DNA of 64,000 nt from Calcarisporiella thermophila CBS 279.70. Its lineage: Eukaryota; Calcarisporiellomycota. The DNA is taken from positions 310,001 to 374,000 of the forward strand of contig NW_027192199.1 of NCBI RefSeq assembly GCF_041956535.1, in the 5' to 3' direction. This document shows positions 46,382 through 57,333 of the stretch, piece after piece. The notes below the pieces were generated by a model, which saw nothing but the letters and a program-made list of their open reading frames with translations, searched no databases and was not told the origin of the DNA. How positions within the stretch are numbered: the stretch's first letter is position 1; every line of letters begins with the position of its first letter. Made by a program: the position numbers and the translations under genes.

Positions 46382-49300
46382 CTATGAAAAGTTTACAACC
46401 GGGAACCAAGGGTGATACTTGAACTCGAAACATACTTTCTTGGATTTTTCTGTATCAGAAGAGTCTGACTTAGAGAGCTCAGATAGTATCTGCTGGAGAT
46501 TGATATTGTTGGCAATCGCAGTGCGAGTCATGGAGCGAACATCCTAAATGGTATGCGAACACCAGTATGTTATTCAGTGAATAAAACAAATGGTGCGAAA
46601 GACACTTACATTTACAAAATCTTCATTGCACAGCTCCGTGCGAGTTGCTTCAGCATTCATTGCATTAAGGTTATCAAGCACAGCGCGTGCATCCTTGAAG
46701 TCGTGATCGGCTGATTTTAGAATACCTTCCGGAAGAACCTTCGTCTAGAAAATAGTGAAGAATAATTATTTCTAATGCTTTCGATATAATAACAGCAGAA
46801 AAGAAAAAATAACATACGTCGGCACCATCCAATTCAATTAGCTTGCGATAGTCCTGATACGAAAGAGGAGGGGGACTTGAAAGCATAGAGAACATTCGGA
46901 ACCGGTGCAAAAATCGGATGGATTCGTCATCAAAGTCAGGGCTTGGACGTCTGAGTTTTCCAGCCTGGTCTAAGGAAATAATAATCTACGAGAAAAGTGA
47001 ATACGTAAATGCTTGCATTCATAACTCGTCACGGTAAAAGAGCCCCTACTTTGTATATTCCTCGGGACAAATTTTGCCGAGCAGAAGTCATAAGTGCAAT
47101 TGACCGCAAATACGCTAGTGAAGGAGAGGGGGAATTCCCGTGGGAGCTAACAGTAGGCATGGATTTTTGTTTCTTCTTCGATTTCTTTAATGCTAAAAAG
47201 GAGGGGAAATATGTTTTATGAGGCGAATGAAATAGAACATTCATGAGCAAAAACAATACTTTTAATCGTGTTTGGCCGCAAAGATAAGACATTAGCAGTG
47301 CGTTCAATATGTTGCAGATGAACTCCTAAAATATAATCCAAATACCTACGAACAAGAAAAAAGAAGTGTTAAGTACTTGTATAGATTATCTGCTATTTCC
47401 GATTACTAAAATTGGAAATAAAATAAAATACCAATAAATCATTGTATACTCGTGCAAGGCATAAAGCTCTAGCTCAAAACCCAGATAGAGAATCTCTTGC
47501 ATGATCCGCAGTTTCTCATGATAAAACCAGGATGAAATATAATATGGGTATAACTGACTGCCCTAAATTGTATGAATAGAGCAAGTAAATACTGGATTGA
47601 AAGGAGAGAGAAGATTGAGGTCAAACTGTAATACATTTAACATAACAGGACCACACTCTTGAAATGTATTTTGAAAATTGCTATCGATTTGTTCCGCCTA
47701 AGAAGGTAAAAATGTGAGCAGCAAATATATTATTGTTTCTTTTTGTGATCGTGATGATACCTCCTCTTGGCAGCACTCGAAATCTGGGAGTATTTTGCGT
47801 AAAATACGCCGTTGACGTGCTCGATTATGGCACATTATTTTGAACCTATCAGCATAAGGCTACATAGGAAATCGTTTTTAGTGTGGATGTAACGAATGGG
47901 CCTCAAGAAAAAGGCAAGACGCTACCCGAGATGCTCGTTCTAGGAAATCGGCAAGCAATTTGGTGGTTTCCAGTTGTTCTGGTTTATCTGAGGATATTTC
48001 AAACATTGCTTTTGGTGGGTCAAAAAATTCTGAAATTGAATCCCGAAGAAGATGGGAAAGGGGAAGCGTATTAAAAATGCGCTGATCCGGGCAAAAGATG
48101 GACTAAAGAAATTACAATTAATCTTCTAAAGACTTCACCTAATTCAAAGATATGAGGCAACCCACGTTTAGCTTGGAACGAGAAAATGGGCAAGGGTAAG
48201 GCTTTTGTGAGGCGAAGTAGCTGAAGAAATTCTACAGTAATATAAGAAGTCAAGGTGGTGATAATTAATACAGAGTTACAAAAAAGTTACCATGAGGGAA
48301 TTGCAGGATTTGTATTCGACTACCCCGCAGATCTTAACTAAGCGCTGAAGTGTGCACGTAAGGAACTCGTAAGCCTACCCAAGTCCGCAAGAGTTAGATA
48401 ACAGGAGGGGATGGGGAGCAATGTAAATAGCGAGAATCACCTCTTCGGTTGTATGGAGGGTTACAGGACGCGGAGGAGCCTGTGCTGCAAGTTTTCGATG
48501 GATTGTTGAGTCGAAGGCTGATAAGTAGAATTACTTGATAAGTACGTCGGAGTGTAAAAGGTACGAAGCTCACATACCGCTCTGTAATTCGGTAGTGGGG
48601 ATGATTGATATCCGAATTTTTTCCATGCACTCCAAGGTGGTGAGAAGAGACTCTTTGGTCCTTGCCGGCACCATAAACGGCTCTGCCGAGAGATAAGTTA
48701 AGGCAAGTAGGAAGGACTTAATAGAAAGAAGAAGTTAGTAATTTTAAGTGGGTAAATTTTCTTGATTTACAAATAATAAATACTTTGCGCATTTGAATAC
48801 GATTTATTAGCGCTTCAAACGCATTGATCTCTTTCTCATCTCCTTCAATATAGGAAAAGCTTCGTCAGTAATCTGCTAGTACTCATATGAGAGGTGAGAG
48901 AATGAAAACAAACCTTCGTACAGGCGCAGTATCTCCACTCTTCCTGGTCCAACTGACCAGTTGTATGCGTCATCAAGCAGATTGATTACAGTCGACCCGA
49001 GTATATGTTCAGAAAAGGACAATCCCTGTTTGTTTGTTGTGAAATCTTCTTCCTAGAAATTCGCTTTTGTATTCAATAATAGGGAAGCTGCGACATTCAT
49101 ATAAATGCATAAATACCTCATAGATGTTTCCTTTTGTCATCTCCACCCATATGGCTTGGGAGCATTTCAACACGCCTAGCACATATGCCTTCAGTGTCAG
49201 CCAAACCAGTTGTGGCGGAGGGGTGTTACTGGTGGCAACTTGTTCCTCGTCGCCCGAAAAATTGGTTAAGGGTGGTCGAACGGATTGGTCGGTTAGCTCC

Positions 49301-50030
49301 ACAACATGGTGGGTGTAGAGACAAGTGAAAATGGTCTGAGAGAGAGGCTGTCCTGCAAGCCATGTTGTCTAATATCTCGGATAGAGAGGAGAGTTTAAGC
49401 AATAAGCATAAGAAATGTTCGAGTAGCTTTAAAATATATACCTCACAGGCGGTCAACTTATCTACAACAAAGAGAACCTGGCTAGGGGTTAATAGCTCAA
49501 ATGGGTTGAAAGGTTCTTTCTCGGAATCCGTTTTCAACACCATCCCACTATCCATTTTCGGGTCCATTATCTAAGGCCAACGTAGAAAATGTTAAAAGTC
49601 CCAAAAGTATCAAGCCTAACATTCTGAAATCCGGAATGGTTATTACTTCGATAGCGCTCATTGCTTCGAATAAACTAAACGAGGGAGGATGTATCAGCTG
49701 GCCAACTCCGAATTCTACGGCCATTCATCTTAGAAATGTGCAAATAAACAAAGAACATCTAACTCTCTTAAATACCTTGCGTGACTTCATCCAGAAATGC
49801 TGTGATGTCCTTCCATACTGGCTGATAGCATGTGCTCTCTTCACGCCATGAATTTGGTGGGGATACTGGTGACGAAACTCTAAGGTTCAGCTGTGAAAGT
49901 GCACCTATTGGAAAGATAATTTACAGAAGTAATTTTAATTTATATGAATTCCCTATTCTCTTCACGTATATACTCTAGCTATGAGATAATTTACTTTGCA
50001 CTCCATTTGTCGATCCCCCTGTAGTGTCAT
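46382..50030 (-). CDS. MAK10: NatC N-acetyltransferase auxiliary subunit MAK10/NAA35
   Basis: A many-exon minus-strand gene. The first exons are 49995-50030, 49776-49890 and 49647-49714, and the fourth ends at 49570. Joined they read VWKDITAFLDEVTQEFGVGQ, then PPSFSLFEAMSAIEIMDPKM and DSGMVLKT, the MAK10 hallmark. Further exons carry FNPFELLTPSQVLFVVDKLT and AYVLGVLKCSQAIWVEMTKG. The 3' end is SFVNDVRSMTRTAIANNINL and closes with FEFKYHPWFPVVNFS. NatC acetylates N-termini starting with Met plus a bulky hydrophobic residue; Mak10 anchors the complex on the ribosome. Middle exon borders were not all resolved, and the first exon (12 codons) is the least certain part. The start lies 299 nt from the divergent DBP6 gene. 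Confidence 0.88.
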
Positions 50031-50329
50031 ATTGTTCTCTGGTGAAGATGGAGAGGGAAAAAAAAACAGACGATTAATAATAGCAAATAAAAACAAGAGA
50101 GTATAATCCGAATGTACAAATGACAATTACCCTGTATCCCTCGCGTCTGTCATGATCCTCAAGGTCAATATCTCTTTCGGCCGAAATCGATATTGGGGAA
50201 GCAAGGAAACTTAATACACGATTAATACCACCTTGCGTCATAAGCCACAGAGTAGTCACCTCATAGAGCGTGACCGGAAAATAATTGCCTAGTAAACACT
50301 TCGGTTTGACTGCTGGCCACCGCGACAGA
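50031..50329. promoter_or_regulatory. Divergent promoter MAK10 / DBP6
   Basis: 299 nt between two divergent start codons; no clear TATA element recognised. Confidence 0.45.
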
Positions 50330-52694
50330 ATGACGGATCAGGATTACGATACAACAGAGCAATCAGCCGAAATCTCGAGTAGTCAGGAGGTCAGGGAGGA
50401 AAGCCCACCTCAAAAAATAAGCAAAACTATCCAAGCATTTCCTGTTTTTGAACAGAAAAAGCCCACAGCAAAGGATATAGCATTTGCGAAGTCTCTCGGA
50501 GTGCCTGAGTGGCTTGCCAAACCTACACATGTCGATCCGGAAAACACGACTTCTGTAGACGATGTGGGCGTTGGTCTTTCATCCCATATCATTCAAAGAT
50601 GCAAAGAAGTTGGGATTGAGGAGCTATTTTCTGGTATGCAAACTCGTACCCACTCAAGACGTAGCTATTTACCCAGTCTAATATGCTTGCCATATTTATA
50701 AAGTACAAGCTGCCGTTATTCCGATTCTGTTTCGTTCGCGACTTCTCTATGAACGACACCAGCACCCTTCAGATATATGTGTATCCGCTCCAACCGGGAG
50801 TGGAAAAACACTGGCCTATGTTTTACCTATCGTCGAGGTAAATGTTGCATTTTTTTTTCATTAAAAAGTTTACTATACATCAACTCTACACTTTCTTGGT
50901 AGATATTGTCAAAACGAATTGTCACACGACTACGGGCCCTAATAGTCCTTCCGACAAGAGATTTAGTGTTGCAAGTCAAAGAAGTGTTCGATGCATTCTG
51001 TAAAGGAACAAGTTTGAAGGTGTGAACAGATATATTTGATCAGCTTGAATTCTTTTAGCCAGTGACTATATTTTTCCTCCACGGAACTCTTGATGATGTA
51101 GGTTACAACTGTCACCGGTCAACATTCATTTGCACATGAACAATCACAGCTTGTTGACACATCTCTTTCTTGGTACATAGAATTATTTCTCTTCTTTACA
51201 ACCACTTTCAATGCAACTCACCTCTATCACCTTTCTTCCACGTTATATTAGTCTCGATGGGGGTGCTTCGAAAGTTGATATATTGATTGCTACTCCAGGG
51301 CGTCTCATCGACCACATCAATTCCACCCCCAATTTCACACTCCAGCATCTCCGCTTCCTCATCATTGATGAGGCAGATCGCCTGCTGAATCAGAGCTACC
51401 ACGACTGGTTAACCCACATCCTACGGGCATTAGAACCTCCATCAGGAGAAGGTATTGAGAAGAAAATGCTAAAAGTACCCTTGGATAACCTAAAGTAAGT
51501 AGAATGATTTTCACTCTCTGGGAGTTCATTTAATATTCAAAATTTTGCGGTAGACTTCCAATACACGATGCCGTTGCCCCACACTTTATACCATCTCTAT
51601 TCAGTATCCCCGACACAGATCTCACCGATCACAAACCACCCATAGTAAGTATGACTATTACTTATCGCTTTTGTCAGCTATTCAATTTATTGAATGGAGT
51701 GTACTGAAAAAATGCTGGTTTCAATTCTAGGTTCAAAAGCTCCTTTTCTCCGCTACTTTAACACGCAACCCTGCAAAGATTGCTAGCCTACATCTTATTA
51801 ATCCGCACTATATTGCGGTTCAATCCTCCGCTGCTTTAGGGGTGGAAAATGTCAAGTACACGACTCCCTCGGGACTGCGGGAGCATATGATTGTATGTGA
51901 GTCGGCTGAGAAGCCGATGATTGTGATGCATTTGCTCAAAAATGTCGGAATCAACTCTGCACTATGCTTTACCAAATCCGTGGAGGCCGCACGTCGACTG
52001 TGTAAACTGGTTTCTCTTTTCGATGATATTGACAGAAAGAATGAGGGAGTTGGAAAAGTAACCGTTGCGGAGTTCTCTAGTGAGCTGGACAAAAAATCCC
52101 GCACCACACTACTCAAGCGTTTTGCCCGTGGAGAGATACAGCTTTTGGTATGCTCGGACCTTATTGCAAGAGGAGTTGACTTGGAGCGAGTGCAGGTGGT
52201 CATCAGCTATGATGTACCTGTTTTCATGAAGAAATATATTCACCGTGTGGGACGAACAGCGAGAGCGGGCCGAGAGGGTGATGCGTATACCATCGTTGAA
52301 ACTCAAGAGGTAAATCAATATTGATCTTCTCATGCAACAACACTTAGCTGATTCTGTGTAATAGGCGCGTCATTTCAAGGAAATGCTCACCAAAGCCAAC
52401 CATCTTGACAGAGTCAAGAAAATGAATATTGGGAAGCCGATCTTAGATGCAATGATGCCGACCTATCAAAAGGCACTGAAAGCGCTGCGCGACACTGTGA
52501 CGGGTTCGAAAAAGTCGGTTAGAAAATATTTATTAAAGGAAGGCGAAGATCAGAATGACGACGAAGTGACCGAAAGTGAGAGTGAGAGTACGAGTAGTAG
52601 AGAGGATGAAAGTGAGAGCGAAAATGAAAGTGAAAGCGAGAGCGAGAGCGAGGATAGCTCAGAAAATAAAAGCGACGCGATGCAGATAGATTGA
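50330..52694 (+). CDS. DBP6: DEAD-box RNA helicase DBP6/DDX51
   Basis: Eight exons (50330-50633, 50704-50837, 50903-51019, 51102-51172, 51252-51494, 51554-51644, 51731-52309, 52365-52694) join in phase to 622 residues. Helicase motifs: Q region FSVQAAVIPILF, I APTGSGKTLAY, Ia VLPTRDL, Ib ATPGRLIDHI, II IIDEADRLL, III FSATLTRN, IV INSALCFTKS, V LLVCSDLIARGVDLE, VI YIHRVGRTARAGR. The Q region VPEWLAKPTHV and NFTLQHLRFLIIDEADRLLN are typical of DDX51/Dbp6, which acts early in 60S ribosome biogenesis in the nucleolus. The C-terminus is a Ser-Glu repeat run (about residues 575-610), a likely CK2 target, encoded by a GAGAGT-type simple repeat. Confidence 0.95.
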
Positions 52695-52974
52695 AATCTT
52701 CGAAATTATATATCCATTGTAATTTATTGACCTTACAGAGAAATAAAATAATATAAAGTATAAGTATAGAGTAGATAACACGACTTTTTTTGGGAAATCA
52801 GTGCTAATCTGGAAATCAGTGTTCGTAGAACCTAGTCACATCTTATCATGAAGGCAATCAAGGTCACTATCCCTTTAAATAGATGTTCCATAATCCTCCC
52901 CCTAGCTTACATAACCACTTGATAAAACTCTAACAAAAAGGGTGAAAAATTTTGTATGGTAGACACTAGAGGCG

Positions 52975-55416
52975 TTATGAGGAATTTCCACCAGGAGGGT
53001 TTGGCTGGTGGTGCCCACTGTACTGATAGTTATAGTTGCCCTCAGTAGGGTAAGCACCTCCATTTTTTGCAGATTCATCTTGAGGTAAATAATATCCTTT
53101 GGCAGAAACGACCGAAAATAAGTCAATTAGCCTAACTGGTAGGCGAGCGATATGCATTAAAAATGCGGCTTACCCTGATATCCGCCGTTCCCCGATTCTG
53201 GATAGGCATAATTTTCTGAACTCACTCCATATCCATTATTTGCATTATCTCCTGCATTATTTCCATACGATGCTAAAGAATATCCTTGTCCATAATATGC
53301 ATTATATGACCAATAGGGATCTTGAGAGTATTCTCCTGGTTGTTGAGGATTTGATTGTGATTGTATTTGCTGCTGATTCTGATATTGCCCATAGTATTGA
53401 TTGTATACCCCATTTTGATTATTCCCGTTGAAACTATCGTGTGATTGTGACTCAGGACCACCCCCTTTGGAATTAAAATCTTGTACGAGCTGAGTATTGC
53501 TATAGGAAGGATAGTTAGCTTGTGGGAAGTTAGATGGGTGATTTCGAGCATGGGTAGAGGATTGCTTGTTGCCATAGCTAGCTCTGTAAGAATCATTGCG
53601 TTGAGGGGGGTACCTATGTGAGATGAAAGCAAACCAAGAGTTAGTCGGCCCCCTCTATGCATTTTTAGCAACCCCAATCAACCTACCCCACATTTCCGGA
53701 AACGCGATGCTCACGCATACCACGATCGCGCTAGTTGACCCAAGTATGAATCGAAGAGACATCATATTCAACCGCAAAATAGAAAATGTAACGAATCACA
53801 TAAAAAGAAGCCGAGCAAAATATCCAATATAAATATAAGGTAGAGAGAGAGTCAATATTGCGCTTCGTTAGCATATCATATTCAACCTCAATATCTCTAG
53901 CCATCCACCGATCTTTTCCCTCCACCACTTGATCCCAATCAACGCATCCAACTTTGCGAAATCTCAGCTCAGGAGCAGAGATATCAACGAAAAAAATAAA
54001 AAAAAATAACATTTACTCTAGCAGTATCGACTTTGTCCTCAATCAATTTACGAGCATAATCAATCATCTCAGCATTTGAACCTAGATCAGAGATAGGCAT
54101 CCTTTCCAAATAAATAAAGAGCGAGTCGTATGGGGAAGATATTCATCCATAAAAAAAAATCACTTTGCCCGTGATTTCAGGAAATAGATGAAGTGATAGC
54201 CACTAGAAATTTAGCAAGCAACAAGAGGGAATAATTTACCCATAAGAGTTATTTTTCGCTCTGTGCCTGGAGGTCCATGTGCCTGTTCGATCTGGACACG
54301 AACACTAGTTTTTGCCTCTATGCCTTTAATGGTTTCACCACCTTAATAATAGATTCAAGCGAAGGATAAATCGTGAAAATCTTAACAATAAATTCCATCG
54401 CAATTAAATAATACCTCGCCCAATAATGAGGCCCACGAACTCGTTTGGCACGCTTAACACAAGCTCCTCCGCTTTCCGTGCTTTATCACTGCCCAGTCCA
54501 GGACGAGAATGCGGACGAGAATAGGAGGGCGACTGGTCGTGTGAAGCGTAATTTGATCCATCGTATCCAGCATCACCAGACATATCGTGCTTTTGATAGC
54601 CGCCGTGGTTTGAGCCCCGGTCCCTTCGGAAATTTGGAGGTGCAAATTCGCGATCATGGCGACCCCGTGGTTGGCCATGATCAGCCGGGCCGTTTGAGGA
54701 AGGAGAAGCGTTACGGTTCTCGTAATCAGGCCTCCGATAATGCCCACGAGTAGCTTCGGGCTCATCAGCATATGCAGAACCATAATGGACGTCTTCGAAG
54801 GGAGCGCCATTATCTAAATGAATAGACGTATAGTTATTAATATTTGTAGTCATTAATACAAACATTTTCGTGCTTCAATTTTTTTTTAAAAAATAGGTAT
54901 TTATAACTATTGGCTCACCATCATAAGCCGATCGTTTTGCAGATCTCTCCCCTTTATAATGATCGTCGTGCGACCCGCCTCGATAGTACTTATTTGAAGT
55001 TTGATCAGAGGTAACATAATCATATGATCGTTTTTGTCCTACGCATATAAAAACGTCATTTTCAGTACAATGAAATGGTTATGCCAACGCTATTCACCAG
55101 GATAATTTATTGTCGATTCAGCATTCTGTGGCCAGGAAGAGGTTAAGTTAGATTGACCATAATATAGCGCTTCAGAAGGTACTTGGGCTTTGCTCGCTGT
55201 AAGATGATCATCGCTACTAGCTGTGGCAGGGGCAGATTCGTTAGCTTGGCCTTTCGCGCCTTGCATCTTCAGTTTGGCTGCTATTGCGCGTGCCTTTGCA
55301 AGGGCATCGTTAAATTCGACTTTAGTTTTCGAGCTGTTAGAAGAGAGAGAAGGGGGAGGAGGGACTGCATTGTAAGTTCGGGAATTAGCCGTAACGTCTG
55401 GTGGGCCACTATCCAT
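52975..55416 (-). CDS. KH-domain RNA-binding protein with prion-like tail
   Basis: Eight minus-strand exons (55098-55416, 54919-55038, 54415-54813, 54240-54351, 54017-54101, 53687-53730, 53174-53613, 52975-53096) join in phase to 546 residues. An N-terminal helical segment (EFNDALAKARAIAAKLKM) precedes an Arg/Gly/Tyr/Asp-rich region. One KH domain spans about residues 255-340: LVLSVPNEFVGLIIGRGGET with the GRGG loop, then KTSVRVQIEQAHGPPGTERK and MIDYARKLIEDKV. It resembles the KH domains of FUBP/KSRP. The remaining 180 residues are Gln/Asn/Tyr/Gly/Ser-rich (YYGQYQNQQQIQSQSNPQQP), a prion-like low-complexity tail that may drive condensates. Binding to single-stranded nucleic acid is expected; the target is unknown. 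Confidence 0.85.
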
Positions 55417-56369
55417 GGCTTGATGAGATTGAACGGAGAATAATAATGATAATAATAGTAGTTATAATTCATGGTTATGATGCACAAAATCGGTCTCGAT
55501 CTCTCATCTACCCTCAACTAATTGGATATTTGGGGCATAGATGAGATATGCGAAGGTTAATCAAAATTGACAATCCATAATGCCCTATTCAACACGCCTT
55601 CTGTCGCACGACTCTCCTAGGTGCTCCCTTATACACCCTATCAAGAAAAAAAATCTGCAAAAACAGGACGCATTGGCTTGTACAGCAAATCCCCACACAC
55701 TCTATTATGCATGATAACGGGGGAAAAAATGCCTTTTGTTTTTCTGTTCATTTCACATACAAGCTCTTCCCATAAAACCCATGTGGCCAGTTTCTGTGGC
55801 CGAAGCCGTATTAGGAGGTTTGCTTGCCCCACTAGCACATCCAAGCGCAATGATGTAATAAGCGCTTTAAGTCGGCAAGCATTGCCCGCCGAAGTTGGAG
55901 GGAAGTGCCAGATATGGCGGAGGTGGGCCTTGACGCAGCTGACATTATGGGGTAATGTGAGAAGAAGAGGCCTGATGGATCTGAAATTCAATTTTGCTCG
56001 GATTTTGGTTAGGTTACATTTCTCTAGTAATCCGACTTATATTGACCTATGCTGTGAACTCTAAAGATTTGTTTGCAGCTCAACTCTCTTCCCAGCTTTC
56101 CTATCGCTTGTGCGTATGTTTTTTTTTCACACAAATATGAAAGCGTTAGCCTTCTCCAAGCTAAAAGGCCTGGAGCGCCCGAGAAAGTTGATTTAGCTGC
56201 ATTGTCGTGGGGGCAGGGTTGGTTTGGTTGCTTCTCGAATTCCCTAAACTTTAGATGAATATTTCTTCTCGTGGTAGAGTTTACCTCGAGCAAATGACAA
56301 ACTCAAGCTTATTTCTGCACTTGGTCTCCTTTTTTCACATTCTTTGCTTACTCAATCATGTAGCCCTTC
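55417..56369. other. Intergenic region upstream of KH gene
   Basis: About 0.95 kb. Overlapping open frames on both strands (55621-56064 plus, 55641-55991 minus) lack family features and their splice-site context is poor, so neither is called. It contains the KH gene promoter at its left end. Confidence 0.45.
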
Positions 56370-56629
56370 ATGGGGTCCAATACTGCTGCCGCAGCGTATC
56401 AGAATCAGGATCTGACGAAGCCCCAAGGTATTATGGTATCCTACTCCATACGATCTCGCCCCATCTTGTCCGACCTCGAGAAAATCCTAAGGGAACAAGT
56501 AGCAGGGGAGGGGAGAGGAAGGGAAAAACAAGGACATGCACCAACTTCTCCCCAGATGTCATGCTGAACTATATCTAAACTATACAGCAGCATATTGAGC
56601 TCGCGCTCAAGGAGTGGGCAAAGTCTTAA
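56370..56629 (+). CDS. Possible 56-residue spliced small protein
   Basis: Exon 56370-56498 and exon 56588-56629 would join across a GTAGCA...ACAG intron to 56 residues: MGSNTAAAAYQNQDLTKPQG, a middle part with RPILSDLEKIL, and an Arg/Glu/Gln helix ending ELALKEWAKS. The C-terminal half is a continuous amphipathic helix across the junction, which favours the model. The donor is weak and a second donor at 56436 is possible. The N-terminal Gly with Thr at position 5 and Ala at 6 is a poor myristoylation match. I recognise no family. Confidence 0.3.
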
Positions 56630-56789
56630 AAATTCTGCATAAAAATGAGCGTTTATAAACCGTCGCCCACTTGTGCTCTTTCCTTTTTTTCCCCCTTTTC
56701 CCCTGTCTCAGCTCGCGCCGTGGCACACTTTTCGAAGGTCCCCTCCCTCTTAACCAAATCGAAAGTGAAGCAGAACGAAGAGAGCAAAT

Positions 56790-56954
56790 ATGACGAAAGA
56801 AGTCGTCTGGGTTCCTTTCTGCTACTGCCGAACTTGCGGAAGTAAGTGGCGAGGCATTTCCTGTTGCACGTTCCCCAGCCCTAACCAGATTCTGGTTTGT
56901 CGGAACTGCGAATGTGCGTACCCTATGCATACATCGAATTGCCAGCATCAGTGA
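56790..56954 (+). CDS. Possible 54-residue cysteine-rich protein
   Basis: An uninterrupted 54-codon frame with nine cysteines: VPFCYCRTCGSKWRGISCC, then ILVCRNCECAYPMHTSNCQH. Two CxC/CxxC clusters (11, 13, 16 and 37, 40, 42) plus Cys25, 26, 51 and His47, 53 suggest a zinc-binding mini-protein. In-frame stops lie just upstream. A GTAAGT inside the frame could instead be a donor, making it a first exon. Not in any family I know. Confidence 0.35.
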   Translation: MTKEVVWVPFCYCRTCGSKWRGISCCTFPSPNQILVCRNCECAYPMHTSNCQHQ

Positions 56955-57333
56955 TCGAAGAATACTCTGTATTCCATCTGCGTATATTGGCGGGCATTCT
57001 CTCTCATTCAGCCTTCCTTCCCGCCGGCAAAAACTAAAAACAAAAACCCATGTTTGCTTTGATACCTTCTATAAACATCTTCTTTCCTCTCTTAGTTTCA
57101 ATCTATTTCGCCGTCGTGTTTCCATTATATAATTATTTACTCGCATCATTATTTAGTCTCTCTACTTGTGGGTAAACAATATGCATTGATTTACATTATT
57201 TATTTGTTATTTACAAAAGCTGGCGAAAAAAAGTCTCTGAAATAAAGGCGTATAATGCAAATGATATATAGTTCAGAGCCATTGTGGAGATAAATAATTG
57301 TTAAAATATGGTATCATAATCAAACAATCCCGC
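56955..57333. other. AT-rich intergenic region
   Basis: 3' flank of POT1 on one side and of the possible cysteine-rich frame on the other. No gene seen. Confidence 0.45.

Noticed and set aside
53731-54012. 93-codon minus-strand frame inside the KH gene
   Set aside because: It lies in the intron between exons 5 and 6; the 44-nt exon 53687-53730 restores the KH protein frame without it.
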